Shown here piece after piece: positions 26,555 through 41,000 of a stretch of DNA of 64,000 nucleotides. Position 1 is the first letter of the stretch. Every line of letters begins with the position of its first letter. Source of the DNA: Syngnathus acus (lineage: Eukaryota; Chordata; Actinopteri; Syngnathiformes; Syngnathidae); contig NC_051093.1 of assembly GCF_901709675.1 (NCBI RefSeq), positions 8,363,553 through 8,427,552 on the forward strand, read 5' to 3'. Below the pieces are notes generated by a model that did no database searches, was not told the origin of the DNA, and worked only from the letters and a program-made list of their open reading frames with translations. A program made the translations under genes and the position numbers.

Positions 26555-28407
26555 TATTCACGGGCAGCCAGCCAGCCACCCCCTCCACTCAGCCCTCCAT
26601 CTTTCCATCCCTTGCCCTCGTCTCTCTCCCATGGTTGATTCCCTTTAGGCCCTTCTCACCCCCCGCCCGCCCGCCCGCCTCACCATTGGCACTGGGAGGG
26701 CGCAGGCGGCACACAGACGGCCACGCAGATGGGCAACGGGCAATGCAAGGGCTGCCTCCCCACACCTGCTTCTTGCTGGCACAGGGCTCAGGCTACGGCG
26801 TGCACGTGCGCATACTCATACATGTTCAGAAAGAAAGGGAACATCGTCCCATGTGAAACACAGGCTAGTAAAGAGCATGCATACATGCTTGTGTGCTATA
26901 AAGAAAAAAAAAAAATCACTGTCTCCCTCCCACACGCTCAGTCACAGATGTTTACATGCTTATCTCCAACTATGCCTCAACATGTGCTCGCCAGACTTTT
27001 TTTTTTCCTTTAATATAGATCATGAGACATATAAGACACGATATTGCATCCTTGTAAAATCATGCGCCATATTTTTAGCCTCACACCCCCACACAGTCAC
27101 ACATGAGCAAAGCAGCGAAACGCGTTTCACAATTAATCGCCTGGTGTTGTCTTGTCACATATAATGTCATACCAACCATTCAAAGGACTTCATAAAAATG
27201 TCCTCGTGTTCATTCGACAGCAATAAAATGATCGTTCTGATAGTTTTGGTGTCGGTAAGCGCCACTTTGTTTCCTTTAACTTCGGGAAATGTTTCGGTGT
27301 GGAGCTGCTGGTTTAATAGTTAGGGAGTGGTGGCCAAAATAACTTTCAAGGAAAGCCCCCAAAATAGTACGAGGGGGAAATCCATCCTAAATCAGAAAAT
27401 CCCGGTGTTATTCCCAAAATTTCCGAAGGCTTCGTCTTCATTTGTAAGCACACTAAATACTAAATCAGCCATCAGTACAGACTGTAATCTTTTTAATAGT
27501 GTCGTATTAGAAGTTTGCCAGCGACCCAGCTTCAGCATCCTGTCGTCCTCCAGATGTGACAAAAAAAAAAGAACCACAAAATATCAAGGCATTGCCAAAA
27601 CGGATAATGAATATGCCTCGATGGCTTCGTCGGCAATTACCACAAAGTAGCTCACATCCAATGCTATCTTAATAAGATAATAACAATGATGACATTTAAA
27701 GATAACATTGAATTCCAATGCTAGAGGAGAATTTTTTGACAAATATATATATATTTTTTTTAAATACACCATGCTTAACTTGATTGAGATTGCTGGAAGA
27801 TGGCAGCCAAGAAAAAAAGTGTCATCCTAAACTTTGCTAAACTAGAAACCAGAGGAGGCAAGGGAAGAGGTAGAACATGTGGATGTGGAGTGGGTGAAGG
27901 AGGAGGTGTAGGAGGAGGAGAAGGGAAAAAAGATGTTGAAATGAAGTCCAATAAAAGAGCCGAGTGAACATCTGTGTGGGATAGCCGTGGGGATTAGGAG
28001 GGTTTGGAACATTTTAAGCGCATTAAAGATTTAAAAAAAGGGTCAGAATGTTTAGCAACATACTGATAAACCTCTTAAGCGAAACCCAATTGGGGAGGCT
28101 GCTTGGGTTTCTTTATCCAGAGGCTAGTAGATGGGGGGGGGGGGGTTCAAGAGGCTGCTGAGAAAATTGAAAAAAATGTGTGGAGGGGGGGCATATAGAC
28201 ATAAATGTGACGCTGAGCACTTATTAACCATTACATTAAGTACACTTGCAGAATCGAGTGCAATCCAATGCAGGAGTCAAAGTTTTCACTTTACGTGGGA
28301 AATAATCTTTCTGCATGATTCCCTTGATTAGCAAGTGGCAAGATTTTAAAAACATACCTTGGCATTTTGATTCACTCTACTCCACTGCAAACTTTGTGTG
28401 TCACAAT

Positions 28408-28530
28408 TAGAGCCGTCACTATTAAATATTTTTGGGGAAATGAATAAATACAAAGAATGATGAATTTGGACCATCCTAAGGTAAAAAATACCACTTGAAT
28501 TTTTGATCATCGATTAGTTGCCGATTATCA
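28408..28530. mobile_element. Decayed hAT-like repeat fragment
   Basis: The copy opens 'gagccgtcactattaaata' and closes 'gatcatcgattagttgccga'. It resembles the fragment at 7766-7838 and the 'ggccgtcactatcgatta' family of fish repeats. No intact terminal repeats or target duplication are visible. Confidence 0.35.
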
Positions 28531-31500
28531 AGTTGATTTTGACAGCATCTTTAACATTGAGAGTCATTGTAAGGTCATTGTTGGGGTTTTCAAAGCTGCC
28601 AAATTCAGAATTTTCAATTATTATTCTCCCTATTCTATCTCAGTGCACTTGACCTGGGAATTGGCTTGCTTAATCCAATGCGTGCTAAATTCCCATTTGT
28701 GCTTGAAACTTTCCATCACATCTGGCCATAGATGTGTGGACACACCACCAACCCTGAATTCCCACATTTACCCAGAGTCTGATACTGAGCTGTTGCCGGT
28801 ACCCGCACACTGGAGCTGGAATGACAGGCTTTGGACCAGCATTGCTACTTGCCATAACTCATCTAGACAGATGAATAGCCAGCCCAAAAAGAGTGGCAGA
28901 AGGAAGACAGAGATGAAGTGGGTGAGAACAGTGGTGGACTTGTCCGCAGAGCTTTCAAGCAGTCGGAGGTGGAGGCCTCTATCATTTGACTGTGAAGTGA
29001 ACCATGTCTGCATCTGCGCAGCTCGCCCTAAATGACACCGTAGTCAGAGTGCGGAGGCACGGTGACAAAACCAAAAGTTGACAGTCACAACGGAGCAGTG
29101 GCTTGTTTCCATGTTTGTATTGGAGTACTCCAGGCTTCTTGTATCTCACTGATGTCATTTTTTTTTTAAAATCACTACAGTACAGCCACTGAGTTTAGGA
29201 ATAACAACTATTTGGGGAAAGGCTCCAAAGGGTCATAAGGTTCACATCTCACCATTTGTATAATGTCTTAGTTTTAGCAGCTGGATGCCTGAATGGCCAA
29301 TTCATTTGACACCTTTATTGTTGATTAAGAAGCTAACAGCACTTGTTGTGTGGCTTTTAGCAAAACTAAAAACAGTTTCAATATTGTCAAGAGCCAAAAC
29401 ACAATTTTAGCGCTAAATATATCAATTTAAATAAATGTACATTAAATAATTCATGATCTTTTCCTTGATCGCTTTGGTCAAAAAAAAAAAAAGGAAAGGT
29501 AGCCGTCAAGGTGCAATGTTTGCTTGAGTGTTTGCTTGAGCACTCAAGAAAACCTTTAGTGGAAGAAAAAAAAAAAGAAAGGCCATTTGTTCGTCAGCAC
29601 TTGCATCCTGTATGAATACGTACACTCTAAATGCCTCCATTAGTGCTAACAATGGCTGCACATGAGTGACTGCATGTTCGTTCTTTACAAGTTCAAGTGG
29701 CTCTTAATGATTTAGCCCTGCGCTTCTGTGTCATTGAGTGACACAGACTCAAAATAAATCTTTTTTTTTTTTCCCACCTATAGTTTTCACCTATACATGT
29801 ATAGAATTTGCCAAATAAAAAATGTCACAGTGAACCTTTTGTTTACAAGTGTGAGGAGTGTATCAGTGGGAGTACACTGCTTTGACCGGGCAGCATAATG
29901 TGTGTGCTAAGTGTGATAACATGCTGTATTGGTGTGTTTGTGTATTATCTTTGGAGGGGCATTACCAAAGGGGCCTTGGGGCGACTGTGTGCACTAGATA
30001 AGGCTGATTCATCTGTATTTCAATATGTGAGTGTGTAATAGCATTTTTTTTTGCAAGGAAATGAATCTATGTTGTGTATGAGAGAATTTCGATGTGTGTG
30101 TGTGTATAGGTGAATAGGGCCTGTGGGTAGGAGATGTTTTTTGGCAGGGGTCTAAAGATCATCAGCTGGAGCAAGGTGCTCATCACAATACATAGGCACA
30201 TTGTTCATATTGACAGATGAGAGTCTCAACACAATCGGCCTTCCACCTATGAGGCCCCTACGACTCCCTTTGTGACCTGAATTTGATACCTGTGCATTAG
30301 GGGGAGCAGGTTATTAGAAACTTCTTCAGCAGATAATGACAGTTATATGTCCCTTTGTTATTTTTATATTGGTGGATTTTTTTATACCAAGCAGGAAGGT
30401 TGTAAATTGAATGCTTGACATTGTAATGATTACCATTGAAGTTTGTTTTTTTTCTAAAATAATCTCTACCTCTCCTTCATGAGTTTGCTGGACATTAAGT
30501 TTCATTAAACTTTTACGGCAACATGGGCCTCGCAGGACCGCAGTCAAGTACCCCGCCGCACTCCATTAACAATACATATACGCTGTCTTTTTTTTTTTTT
30601 TTTATCTTTAAGACCATTGGGTCTGTGTGAAACAAAAAACGGCACGCACGTGTACGTGTGTGTGCCTCTGTGTGTATGTGTGTGTTGGTTTGGGGGTGCC
30701 GTCAGCTAGCAGGAATGCATGAGTACCGCCAAACCTAAGATGGCTGCCAAGCGCTAAGATGGCTGCCAGGATGCTGTAGAGCGACAGTATGATAGATAAA
30801 GAAAAACAGAGGCGGGCAATAGGACTTTTTTTTTTAAAAGTGGACCCCAGGAGGGCATAGTGGTCAAAATATCAAAAATGTCTCCCTGGGTGATTATGAT
30901 TGTTTTTTTCCCCTCGTTCTGTGTTGATGGGCAGCCACCACGAATGGTGCTGCAGTGAGCTGGCAAGCAAAGCTTCAGTGCCACCCAAGATCAAAATCAC
31001 TAGGCTTTGAGGACTTTGACATTCAGGAGCAGAGTAGCGGCTGCAAGGAGCCGTATTCTGGTCCGGGCCAAATGTTCCCCTCTTGGCCCTGGAAGGCCTC
31101 AATGCCACAACTCTGTGTGCTAATGGGCTTGAATGGTACAGACCATAAAGCTCCACAAGGCTGCTTTAAATAGTCCAAACAAACTGAGCTGAAGCAGGCA
31201 ACTCTCTGCCTGCCTGCCTGCCTGTCCCAATACAAGTTCACATAAACACACAGCGATACACTCCAGACAAATTCCCACAAGCCCAAAAAAAAAGTACATT
31301 TTTACTATCACCCTTCATCTTAGATACCAGCATGAAGGAAGCCAAGATTTTTTTTTTTTTTTGAGACCGCAAATAACTTACGATGACCCAGACCTTTTGC
31401 TAAACGAGTAAAAACAATCCAAACATTCCTCAAAATGTCACAATTAGACCTTGACTGACAAATTACCTCTGGGGAGACTTCACCTTAACATCGCTCTGGG

Positions 31501-31965
31501 ACCGAACTATAATAATACCGTGGGTAGGAAAGGAAAAAAAAAACATTTTAAACAGACTATAAAGAGGATAATGAGCACTGGCACATTTTATTGTAAATGT
31601 GGTTTAATATCGTAGGATATAATTTGCCTTTTTTATGAGAGTCGACGTAAATTGTAAACCAGGGTAAGATGAACTAACGCTCGATTCTCAGTAGAAAGTT
31701 TACCCTAAAACAGGTTTGAAAAATTTCCAAAGCCTACTATTTGTTGAAGCACTGAATTACTCCACTGTATGCATAATTTGTGGTCTATAATTACAAATTT
31801 GGTTATTAGAGCGAAAATGTCACTTGGTCCTTTCCATAAGTTCTGAAAGGAACAATCACAACATATATGACTTGTTTCTGGCATGAAATTCCTCGAGGCT
31901 TGGATTGCTTTCAGACTCCCGTCCACCTGAATAACCTTGACTCTTTCACTTTTGTCATGTTTCAG

Positions 31966-32031
31966 AACAATCAGGACAATCAGACAACTCAAACCAGCAA
32001 GGAGAGACAGATGTCAAACCCCCGCCAAATG
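31966..32031 (+). CDS. nfix: nfix exon (66 nt), linker after the DNA-binding domain
   Basis: The acceptor ttttgtcatgtttcag precedes 31966 and the donor gtaacg follows 32031. With a G carried from the previous exon it reads EQSGQSDNSNQQGETDVKPP then PN and the first base of Gly. This is the Ser/Gln-rich linker found in all NFI paralogues just after the DNA-binding domain. The exon starts after codon base 1 and ends after codon base 1, so it is itself a multiple of three. Confidence 0.92.
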
Positions 32032-33769
<1,738 letters not shown>

Positions 33770-34129
33770 TAATTCACCCTGTCAATCTCTCCTTGCAGCT
33801 AAGTTAAGCACAGCAGCAGCTCTCTTTACAACTGGTAAAAATTTGCAAGGGGGGAGTAATGCACATTTTATGACATAAATTACAATTTTTGCTTGAGCTC
33901 ACTAATTCATTTCATATGTCCGTCCAAAACCTGATATAACTTGTTCCATTCCTTTTCCTGGTTGGCTAGTCACACTTTTGAACTGAGTGCTACAATAAAA
34001 AAAACGAATATAATCTTGTTAGCACACCAGCCGATTTAAATTAGAAAGCAAACAATTAATATGTATAATATATATTTAGCAAGTGTATCAGTTTTGCTTT
34101 TATGATTTTAAATCTTTTTCTCGATCCAG

Positions 34130-34250
34130 CCCCAGTAGCTACGGCGACCGGCCCCAGCTTCTCTCTGGCTGACCTGGACAGCCCTGGATACTACAACATC
34201 AACCAGGTCACCCTGGGACGACGCTCCATCACCTCCACTCCTTCCACCAG
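34130..34250 (+). CDS. nfix: nfix exon (121 nt), SLADL / [11 protein letters not shown] block
   Basis: The acceptor ttttctcgatccag precedes the exon and the donor gtactc follows. It reads [20 protein letters not shown] then [20 protein letters not shown] plus two bases of the next codon. The [14 protein letters not shown] run is diagnostic for NFIX rather than NFIA, NFIB or NFIC. The 374-nt intron before it is unremarkable. Confidence 0.95.
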
Positions 34251-35358
34251 GTACTCTATCATAGAGTATGATAAACTTGACAGTTTTCATATTGTTGGCA
34301 CAATCTAATGAGAAGCCATCTGTACTAAAAAATACATTGCTCAGTTTTGATGTCATTGATGTAAGCAGTATGGGAAAATATCAGAAAAGAAAATTATGAC
34401 TGCCTGGGATTTTTTTCTAAATTGGCCAATTTATTTTTTGTATTGTTTCTTTTGTTTGTGTAAAAATTGTTATTTTCTATGTTTATTTTTTATTATTATA
34501 TTGTTATATTAGTACATTATATTATTATGTATTCATATTATTTTTAATTCTATTATTTTTAATTACATTATTATATTCTTTTTTATTATTATATTATATG
34601 ACTAAATTTCATTCGATTGTGCAGGTGTACCTAAAATTTTGATCAATCTGTAGACATATACACAAACACCCTCAATGGCAGCCCTTTATATTAACACTCC
34701 TCGTTTCCTAATTGTTTAACTACTGAATTCTACTGTACTCTTGTGCTTAAGCTTCTTCTGCTTTCTGATTGTGCTTTCTCCTCCCCCTCGTTCTTCCTTC
34801 CTTCCTTCCTTCATCACTAATCCTTCTCATTTCCTTTCATTTGACCAACCGATACATCCGTCATTCTGTCTGATGTTTGGGTGTCTGTTTTTCCTCGCTC
34901 ATCTTACGCTGCAGGACTGAAATGGAGCTTTATGCAAGTCTCCCACGGAGGTACACTCATCGCTGCATATCTCCCTTGATACTAATGTAACACAGATCCC
35001 TTCATCACACTCGCACAAAATCCAAGCACGCTGTCACACACACAATTTGAAGCGCTTGAATGCTTTCTGCCCCTTGTATTTTATTGTTCACAGATGTGCG
35101 AGTGTATAAGAATGCGCAATCACATGCTGAATGTATCTCGGCATCACATAACATTGTGTGTTTGCTTTTTCGTGGTAGGTTGAAAGTTGATTCAGCATGT
35201 TGAGTAAAAATCTGGTCTCGTATTACTTATAGTCCTCCGTGGCATGAAATATAATAGAGTTGAACTTCAATGGAGGTCATCTATACTGTATTTAACCACT
35301 GCAAGGCCAAGTTCTTTAGCACAATGAAGAATCAAATAACCTCCATCTTCCTTCTCAG
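34251..35358 (+). other. nfix: nfix intron containing the microexon and an AT-rich tract
   Basis: An AT-rich tract of (TTAT)-like sequence spans about 34430-34600. A (CTTC)n run at 34793-34812 forms part of the pyrimidine tract upstream of the candidate microexon at 34915. Confidence 0.85.
34915..34950 (+). CDS. nfix: Candidate 36-nt nfix microexon
   Basis: A strong pyrimidine tract ends in cttacgctgcag directly before 34915, and gtacac follows 34950. The 36 nt keep the phase exactly: after the AG carried from the previous exon it reads R-TEMELYASLPR-S and continues into the next exon's SNKRKS. Inclusion adds 12 residues with no frame change. The donor is only moderately good, so it is probably a regulated cassette. 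I do not recall a described equivalent in mammals. Transcript support is not available here. Confidence 0.55.
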
Positions 35359-35489
35359 CTCTAACAAGCGCAAGTCCATTGACGACAGTGAGATGGAGAG
35401 CCCGGTGGATGACGTCTTCTACTCGGGCCGCTCGCCGGCAGCTGGCAGCAGCTCGCAGTCCAGTGGTTGGCCCAATGACGTGGATGCAG
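35359..35489 (+). CDS. nfix: nfix exon (131 nt), Ser-Pro rich segment
   Basis: The acceptor tcttccttctcag precedes the exon and the donor gtaatc follows. It reads [20 protein letters not shown] then [20 protein letters not shown] and VDA, ending on the first base of a Gly or Val codon. [10 protein letters not shown] and [13 protein letters not shown] are NFIX hallmarks. SP dipeptides (ESPV, RSPA) are likely phosphorylation sites by analogy. Confidence 0.95.
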
Positions 35490-36279
35490 GTAATCCGTCT
35501 AGTTTCACTGCGATATTTGAATTATTTCATTTATTATAAGAAATGAATTATTTGATTGAGCCTGACAGGAATTTCCAAACACTTTTTTTTTCCTACTAAA
35601 CAAGGCCTGACGAGATGAAGCTCCGCCCCTTAATTCACAATAATGCATAGCACTTCAAGATGCTACCAAAGTTTGATATTAGCCAAAGCACAAAATTTTA
35701 TTTTTTTTAGACCAGTGCATCTCAAATCTTTTACACCAAGTAGCAACTTTCAAAAATATTCACCCTCCAACTACCAGCATTTTGTGCAACATTAAAATAC
35801 AGTAGAATAGTCGGCCTAAGTGTTCAAAAAGTCAGGCCATGCTTTTCTCCCTAAAAACTACATTTCATGCAGAATATGTTTTTCATTTTAGTCATTCTAC
35901 TTCAACAGCCACTCAAGCTGGTTAGAAACTAATTGGTAGACTAGTCCATATAGTATGTGAGGAGTCCCAATAGAGACATTTGAATTGTATATAACTAGCC
36001 AATGAATTTTGTGTTTTACTGTGTCATTTTTCCAAATGTTTTTTTAATTTTATTTCCATCCCACTGTCACTCCTACTCACATGCTGCCATTTAATAGCAC
36101 TGCTGTAGCCATGAAACTTTAGAATAGACACTTGCTGCACCCTATAACGTCAATCCCCTAATGTCCATTATTTAACCACCACCTCTCTTTCTCCCCCCCA
36201 TCTCATTCTTTCCATCTTTTTCTGTCTACTCCCCTCTTCCATTGTTAACTCTTCCCTTCTCCCCTGTTTGGCCTTTCAG
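35490..36279 (+). other. nfix: nfix intron, 0.8 kb
   Basis: It contains a possible decayed hAT relic at about 35708-35900, opening 'gaccagtgcatctcaaatct' like many fish hAT ends. The last 100 bp form a C/T-rich branch/acceptor region leading into the 75-nt exon. Confidence 0.75.
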
Positions 36280-36354
36280 TGCAACACCATTTGGCCAGTG
36301 TGCAGGAGAGGAAGATTAAGCATGAGAGCGATGGAGTGCAGTTTCCTTACCATG
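36280..36354 (+). CDS. nfix: nfix 75-nt in-frame exon with a SUMO-type motif
   Basis: The acceptor cccctgtttggcctttcag precedes 36280 and GTTAGA follows 36354. After the carried G it reads VQHHLASVQERKIKHESDGV then QFPYH and the first base of Gly. Entry and exit phases are identical (75 nt, after codon base 1), so it can be skipped cleanly and behaves like a cassette. The peptide IKHE matches the SUMO consensus hydrophobic-K-x-E, with an acidic Asp shortly downstream. The GTTAGA donor is weak, consistent with regulated inclusion. Confidence 0.85.
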
Positions 36355-37536
36355 GTTAGAGCAACATTAAACATTATACTGTGTACATGTACTTTTCATA
36401 TATGGCTCACACCGACCTCACCTTTTGCCTCTTTCTCTGTTTTCTTTTCGAAAGTATGTCCTTTACCTTTGAACTCTTCTCCTTCTCCTGTCTTCATCAC
36501 TCGTGTGTCTTGTTTTCTGGCTATGCTGCTGCTGGGTGGGGTAATGTTTCTGCCAGATGTCTGCTGTTGTCCTCCGTGGATTTACCAAAGCCTTTTGGTT
36601 GCCCAGTATCTCCATCTCTGTCTAAGTGGGGGGGGGGGGGGAAAAGAAAATCCTGGTGCATTAAATCACATTTACTGACTGGTCAAATCAAAACTGTGTT
36701 CAATTTAAGATGCATTTGGAGCAACCCCAACTTGCAAATTTCTTCTTGCAGTAGTGTCAAGAAAATGTTGATCGCCACTTTGGGTGTTACAAAGCAACTG
36801 TTGAATTACGGCGTTTGGGACTATCCTGCTCTTGATTGTCTAAACAGAGCTGTTGAAGGTCGCCCCACCTGCCATAGACCTGCCTCCCAACCATGGCACA
36901 TGACCCAAACAAATACCACTAAATGCACCCAGGTGTATCATCAATGCGCAAGATGCCTTCTGTCTCCGAGACGCACTTCACGCACGTTTTACAAAAGATG
37001 CACACACACACACACGTGCAAAAGCATGATTTTTATCACGCTCTCTTTCTGTGACATCCATTCACACATACACACTGCCCAATCTGGAGAGGGGCTGTGT
37101 TCCAGTCCAGATGGTGCCTCCATGTGTCTGCAGTGGAGGGAGCTACTGGGTTACAGCAGACATCTGCTCTGGTGGTGCTGGTGATGGTGTTGAGAGTGAT
37201 CGAGGGGTGGAGGATGGGGGGGAGGCCTCTGCCTGCTCTCGAGCTAACTCTCAACCCGAATGAAAAGCTCTGAAGCTTAGCAGGTGATCATGTGATTCAT
37301 CATGAGTTTTTCTGTGCTGCTTTGCTTGCTCTCTCTCTTTCTCTCTGCTTGCTTGCCTCCTCAGTGGTGGGAAAATCTTTAAATGCTGCTTAACCATTTG
37401 GGGGGGGGGGTTGCCAAGTATCTGTGGACTTTCAACAATTGTGTTGGGATGTGTGTATATTGTGGAGGTGCCATCCCTTGTTTGCCGTATGAGAGCGTTA
37501 ATGATGTGTAAGCTCGTCAGCTAATCAAGGATTTGC
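36355..37536 (+). other. nfix: nfix intron, part upstream of the LINE insertion
   Basis: Open frames here, the longest 267 codons at 36381-37184, follow directly from the exon and are low-complexity or chance. Runs of G (about 36628-36641 and 37400-37409) and a CT-rich patch near 37330 are present. No exon is evident. Confidence 0.75.
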
Positions 37537-37709
37537 TTTAGTTTAGTTTAGTTTATTGTTTAGCACATATTATTATAACAAATAACAGTGCAGGGAGGGA
37601 GACGAAGCCTAGGGCTTGTAAGGAGCTCCACTCCTGTATAATCAAAGTGCACAACAAACAAAGTGCTGTGACATCAAATATTATTCAAGTGTTTAAGAAA
37701 GAAAAAAAA

Positions 37710-37738
37710 TAATAATAATATATATATATATATATATA
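37710..37738. repeat. (ATA)n/(TA)n run inside the LINE 3' region
   Basis: An AAT/ATA run grades into a TA dinucleotide run within the LINE 3'UTR. Confidence 0.85.
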
Positions 37739-38065
37739 AATGAATAAACATCAATGAATAAACACAAGCATAACTAGCTAAATATTAAATCGTCATATTT
37801 ATATATGCATATATACGAAAGTGAACGTATACATACATAAACAAATACACTATACAAAATGAGAAACAAGAGAAACAAAATTTGACACTTTAGTGATGTT
37901 GAAACAATCAAAAAACACCAGGTAAGAAAATAGCTGAGCGGAAGCAGAAGAACTGCAAACAGAAAATAACAAAACAAGGAAGAATCAGGGTATAAATAGT
38001 GGTTTAAGTTGATGTTCTTAGTATGGATCAGCTGAGTGCGGTGGAGTAATTTTGGACTGGTAGGA

Positions 38066-41000
38066 TCATGAGTGGAGAAGGTGGTGTTTCAGGTGCTTTC
38101 TAAAAGCAACCTGTGAAGATATGGATCGAATATGGATTGGTAGCTCATTCCAGAGTGAGGGCCCTCTAAAATGGATATTGTATTGATGGCGTGATGTTCG
38201 ACAGGACGGTGGGTGGAGATTGTCCCCCTGTCTTGTAGGATAAGAATGTAATTCCGATACAAATGCGAAGAAATTATGAAAAGTGGCTGGAAGACAGTGT
38301 TTCCTGTATATATATTTATGGGTGAGTAGACAGGTTTGATGAATATTTACTTTATCAATTGGCAGTAATGAATAGTTTCTAAACAATGGTGCCGATGGTT
38401 CATATCTATTTGAAAAAGAGATCATTTTTAGGAACTTCTTTTGTATGATGAGTAATTTGCTGAGGTATGTTGGATATGTAGCTGCCCAGACTATGTTGCA
38501 GTAATTGAGTAAAGGAAAGAGGAAACTATAATACAGAGTGAGATGAGCAGACGGATGGACCAAGGGACAAACTTTTCGTAAGATACCTAGCGTTTTCATG
38601 GATCTTTTGCAAACCAAATCAATGTGTTCAGACCAGTTTAAGTGTTTATCTACTATAACTCCTAGGAATTTAGTGCTAGTAACTTGATGGATTTCGTTAT
38701 TATTTATGTAAATTTTGGCCTGTTCTTTGGGGTAAGATTTATTTATATTGCAGAAGATCATGAAGTTACATTTGTTTATATTGAGTGACAACTTATTTAT
38801 TTTGAACCATTTTGTAACAGCGTGCAACTCAGTATTCACACGTGCAATGAGGAAATTAAAATCCTCGTGGGTGGCAATGAGATTGGTATCATCCGCAAAT
38901 AACAAAGGAAGAAAATTTGAACAAGACATGGAAAAATCATTTATGTACACCAAAAATAATAGAGGACCCAATATTGAGCCCTGCGGGACCCCAAATAGTA
39001 TTTTAGATCTGTTGGAAGAACAACCATTTATATATACATATTGTTCTCTGTTGGCGAGATAGTTTGTGAACCATTTCAGGGCAGAATCGTTCACTCCATA
39101 TCTCTCTAGCTTAGCGATGAGGATCTTATGGTCGACAGTATCAAATGCTTTGCTTAAATCTAGAAAGACACCAAGAGCGAATTTCTTATTGTCAAGAGCC
39201 GTTGAGATGTGGTTGGCAAGCTGAAGCAGTGCATGCTCAGTAGAAAACTTTTTGCGGAAACCGTATTGATGTTTATAGAGAATATTGTTTGTTTCTAGGT
39301 GCTTTGCCAATCTTGAGTAAACCAGTTTTTCTAGAATCTTGGAGAAGCAAGGAAGTACGGATATAGGTCGATAATTACCATATTCATTAGTCTCACCAGC
39401 TTTGAAGATAGGAATGACTTTAGCAATTTTTAATTCTTGGGGTACAATGCCAAATTTTAAAGATAAGGAGAAAATGTGTGTTAGTGGAATTATTATTGAA
39501 TGAATAATTTTCTTAATAAGTATGCTTCTGATCTCATCATGGCCAGGGGCCGAGTTTTTCAAGCTCATGACGATGTTGTAAACTTCCTCAACACTAGGAG
39601 GGTCAAGAATGGAGAGTGAAGGAAACTGCCCTTTAATAAGGCAACAGGGGCTTGTATCAGAGGTTGAGAAGCTAGATGCCAAGGTAGCGCCAACATTTAC
39701 AAAGAAATCATTGAAACCATTAGAAATATCTATTGGGTTTGAATGAGCTCTATTCTTCCCCAGCATCTCATTTGGGGTCGATGTTTTTGATTTCTTGCGA
39801 TGTAATAAATGGTTGATAAGATTCCACGTTGTTTTGATGTCACCGGAGGCTTGTGTAAATTTATCAGCATAGTAAGTTTGTTTGGTTTTCCTTAGTAAAG
39901 CTGTAAATCTGTTTTTATATTTCTTGTATGTTTCTATATTTATAGGGATGGGATTTGCAATAGATTTTCTATATAGTTTATTTTTTTTACGTGAAGATTT
40001 TTTTAGTTCATCCGTTATCCATGGTTTCCCCTTAGAGTTATTTTTACGACTAGAAGTTAAAGGAAAGGAGAACTCTAATGCATTTGTGAGTATTGTTAGA
40101 AGGGAGTGATAGGCTTTGTTGACATCTTGCAACAGGATAACCTCATCCCATGACACAGAGCTGATGATAGATATAAAAGATACCATGTTTTTCTCAGTAA
40201 ATTTGCGGAATTTCATTTGATCTCCAATATGATCTTTGATTTCAGGACTACTATCATTGTGGATGAGATGGAAGACAGGTAGATGGTCGGATACATCACA
40301 GATCAAAAGGCCAGATGTTATCTTGTAGTCTAGAGAATTAAATAGGATATTGTCTATGAGAGTGGCCGTTGAGCTTGTGATCCTGGAGGGTTTGTTGATA
40401 AGAGGGAAAAAGTTTCTGGAATATAATGTATTCAGGAAGTCTGCTGTATGTGACTGCTTAGATTCAAGCAAATTAATATTATAGTCACCAAGTAAGACAC
40501 ATAATTTGTTTTCTTTGTTTATAATTTCTAGAGTAGAGTCGAGGGCTTCATTGAAGGTGATTTTATCAGAGTCTGGTGGTCTATATATACATCCAATTAT
40601 CACATTTTTGTTGTTTATAAGTGAGCAAGAGGAGAGTTCTATAAACACAGATTCTACTACAGTCATGTCAAAATTGACACTTAAATCCTTTCTGGGAGAG
40701 AAATTTAAGTTATCAATCACATACAGTGAGACTCCTCCACCTTGCTTGTTTGGTCTACAGGAATGTATAGGAGTGTAGTGAGAGAGAGGATAGCTAGATG
40801 TATTATCAACCATCCAAGTTTCAGTAAGAGCTATTACTGAAAAAGAATGTGTTAAGGTTGATAAATAGGTTTTTAGACCATCATAATTTTTAGAGATACT
40901 CCGTACATTGAAGTGGACAGTGGAGAATACATTTGTTTGGCAGTGGCCAGGAGGAGTATTGCACAGTTTGTTAAACATATCTTCAGAAAAATATTCACAT

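Larger units (their letters stand above)
166..31965 (+). other. nfix: Large intron of nfix upstream of the 66-nt exon
   Basis: No exon with credible splice sites plus NFI or other recognisable protein sequence is visible here. In vertebrate NFI genes a ~530-nt exon encodes the DNA-binding domain and is followed by a very long intron; that exon is absent, so this stretch is inferred to be that intron. It holds poly-A/T runs, CA, GT and CATC microsatellites, poly-C/poly-G runs, several decayed DNA-transposon copies and a few complex, non-repetitive stretches, listed separately. The short open frames are scattered, mostly low-complexity and lack homology that I recognise. Confidence 0.75.

Noticed and set aside
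1-31965. Search for the NFI DNA-binding-domain exon in this window
   Set aside because: No ~530-nt exon with NFI DNA-binding-domain sequence is visible in any frame. The gene's 5' half must lie upstream.
36381-37184. 267-codon open frame after the 75-nt nfix exon
   Set aside because: Intronic, low similarity to anything, with His/Thr-rich repeats from a CA-type stretch and poly-G. Not in frame with nfix.
38748-40778. Short + strand open frames within the LINE
   Set aside because: They are shadows of ORF2, which is encoded on the opposite strand with full motif support.
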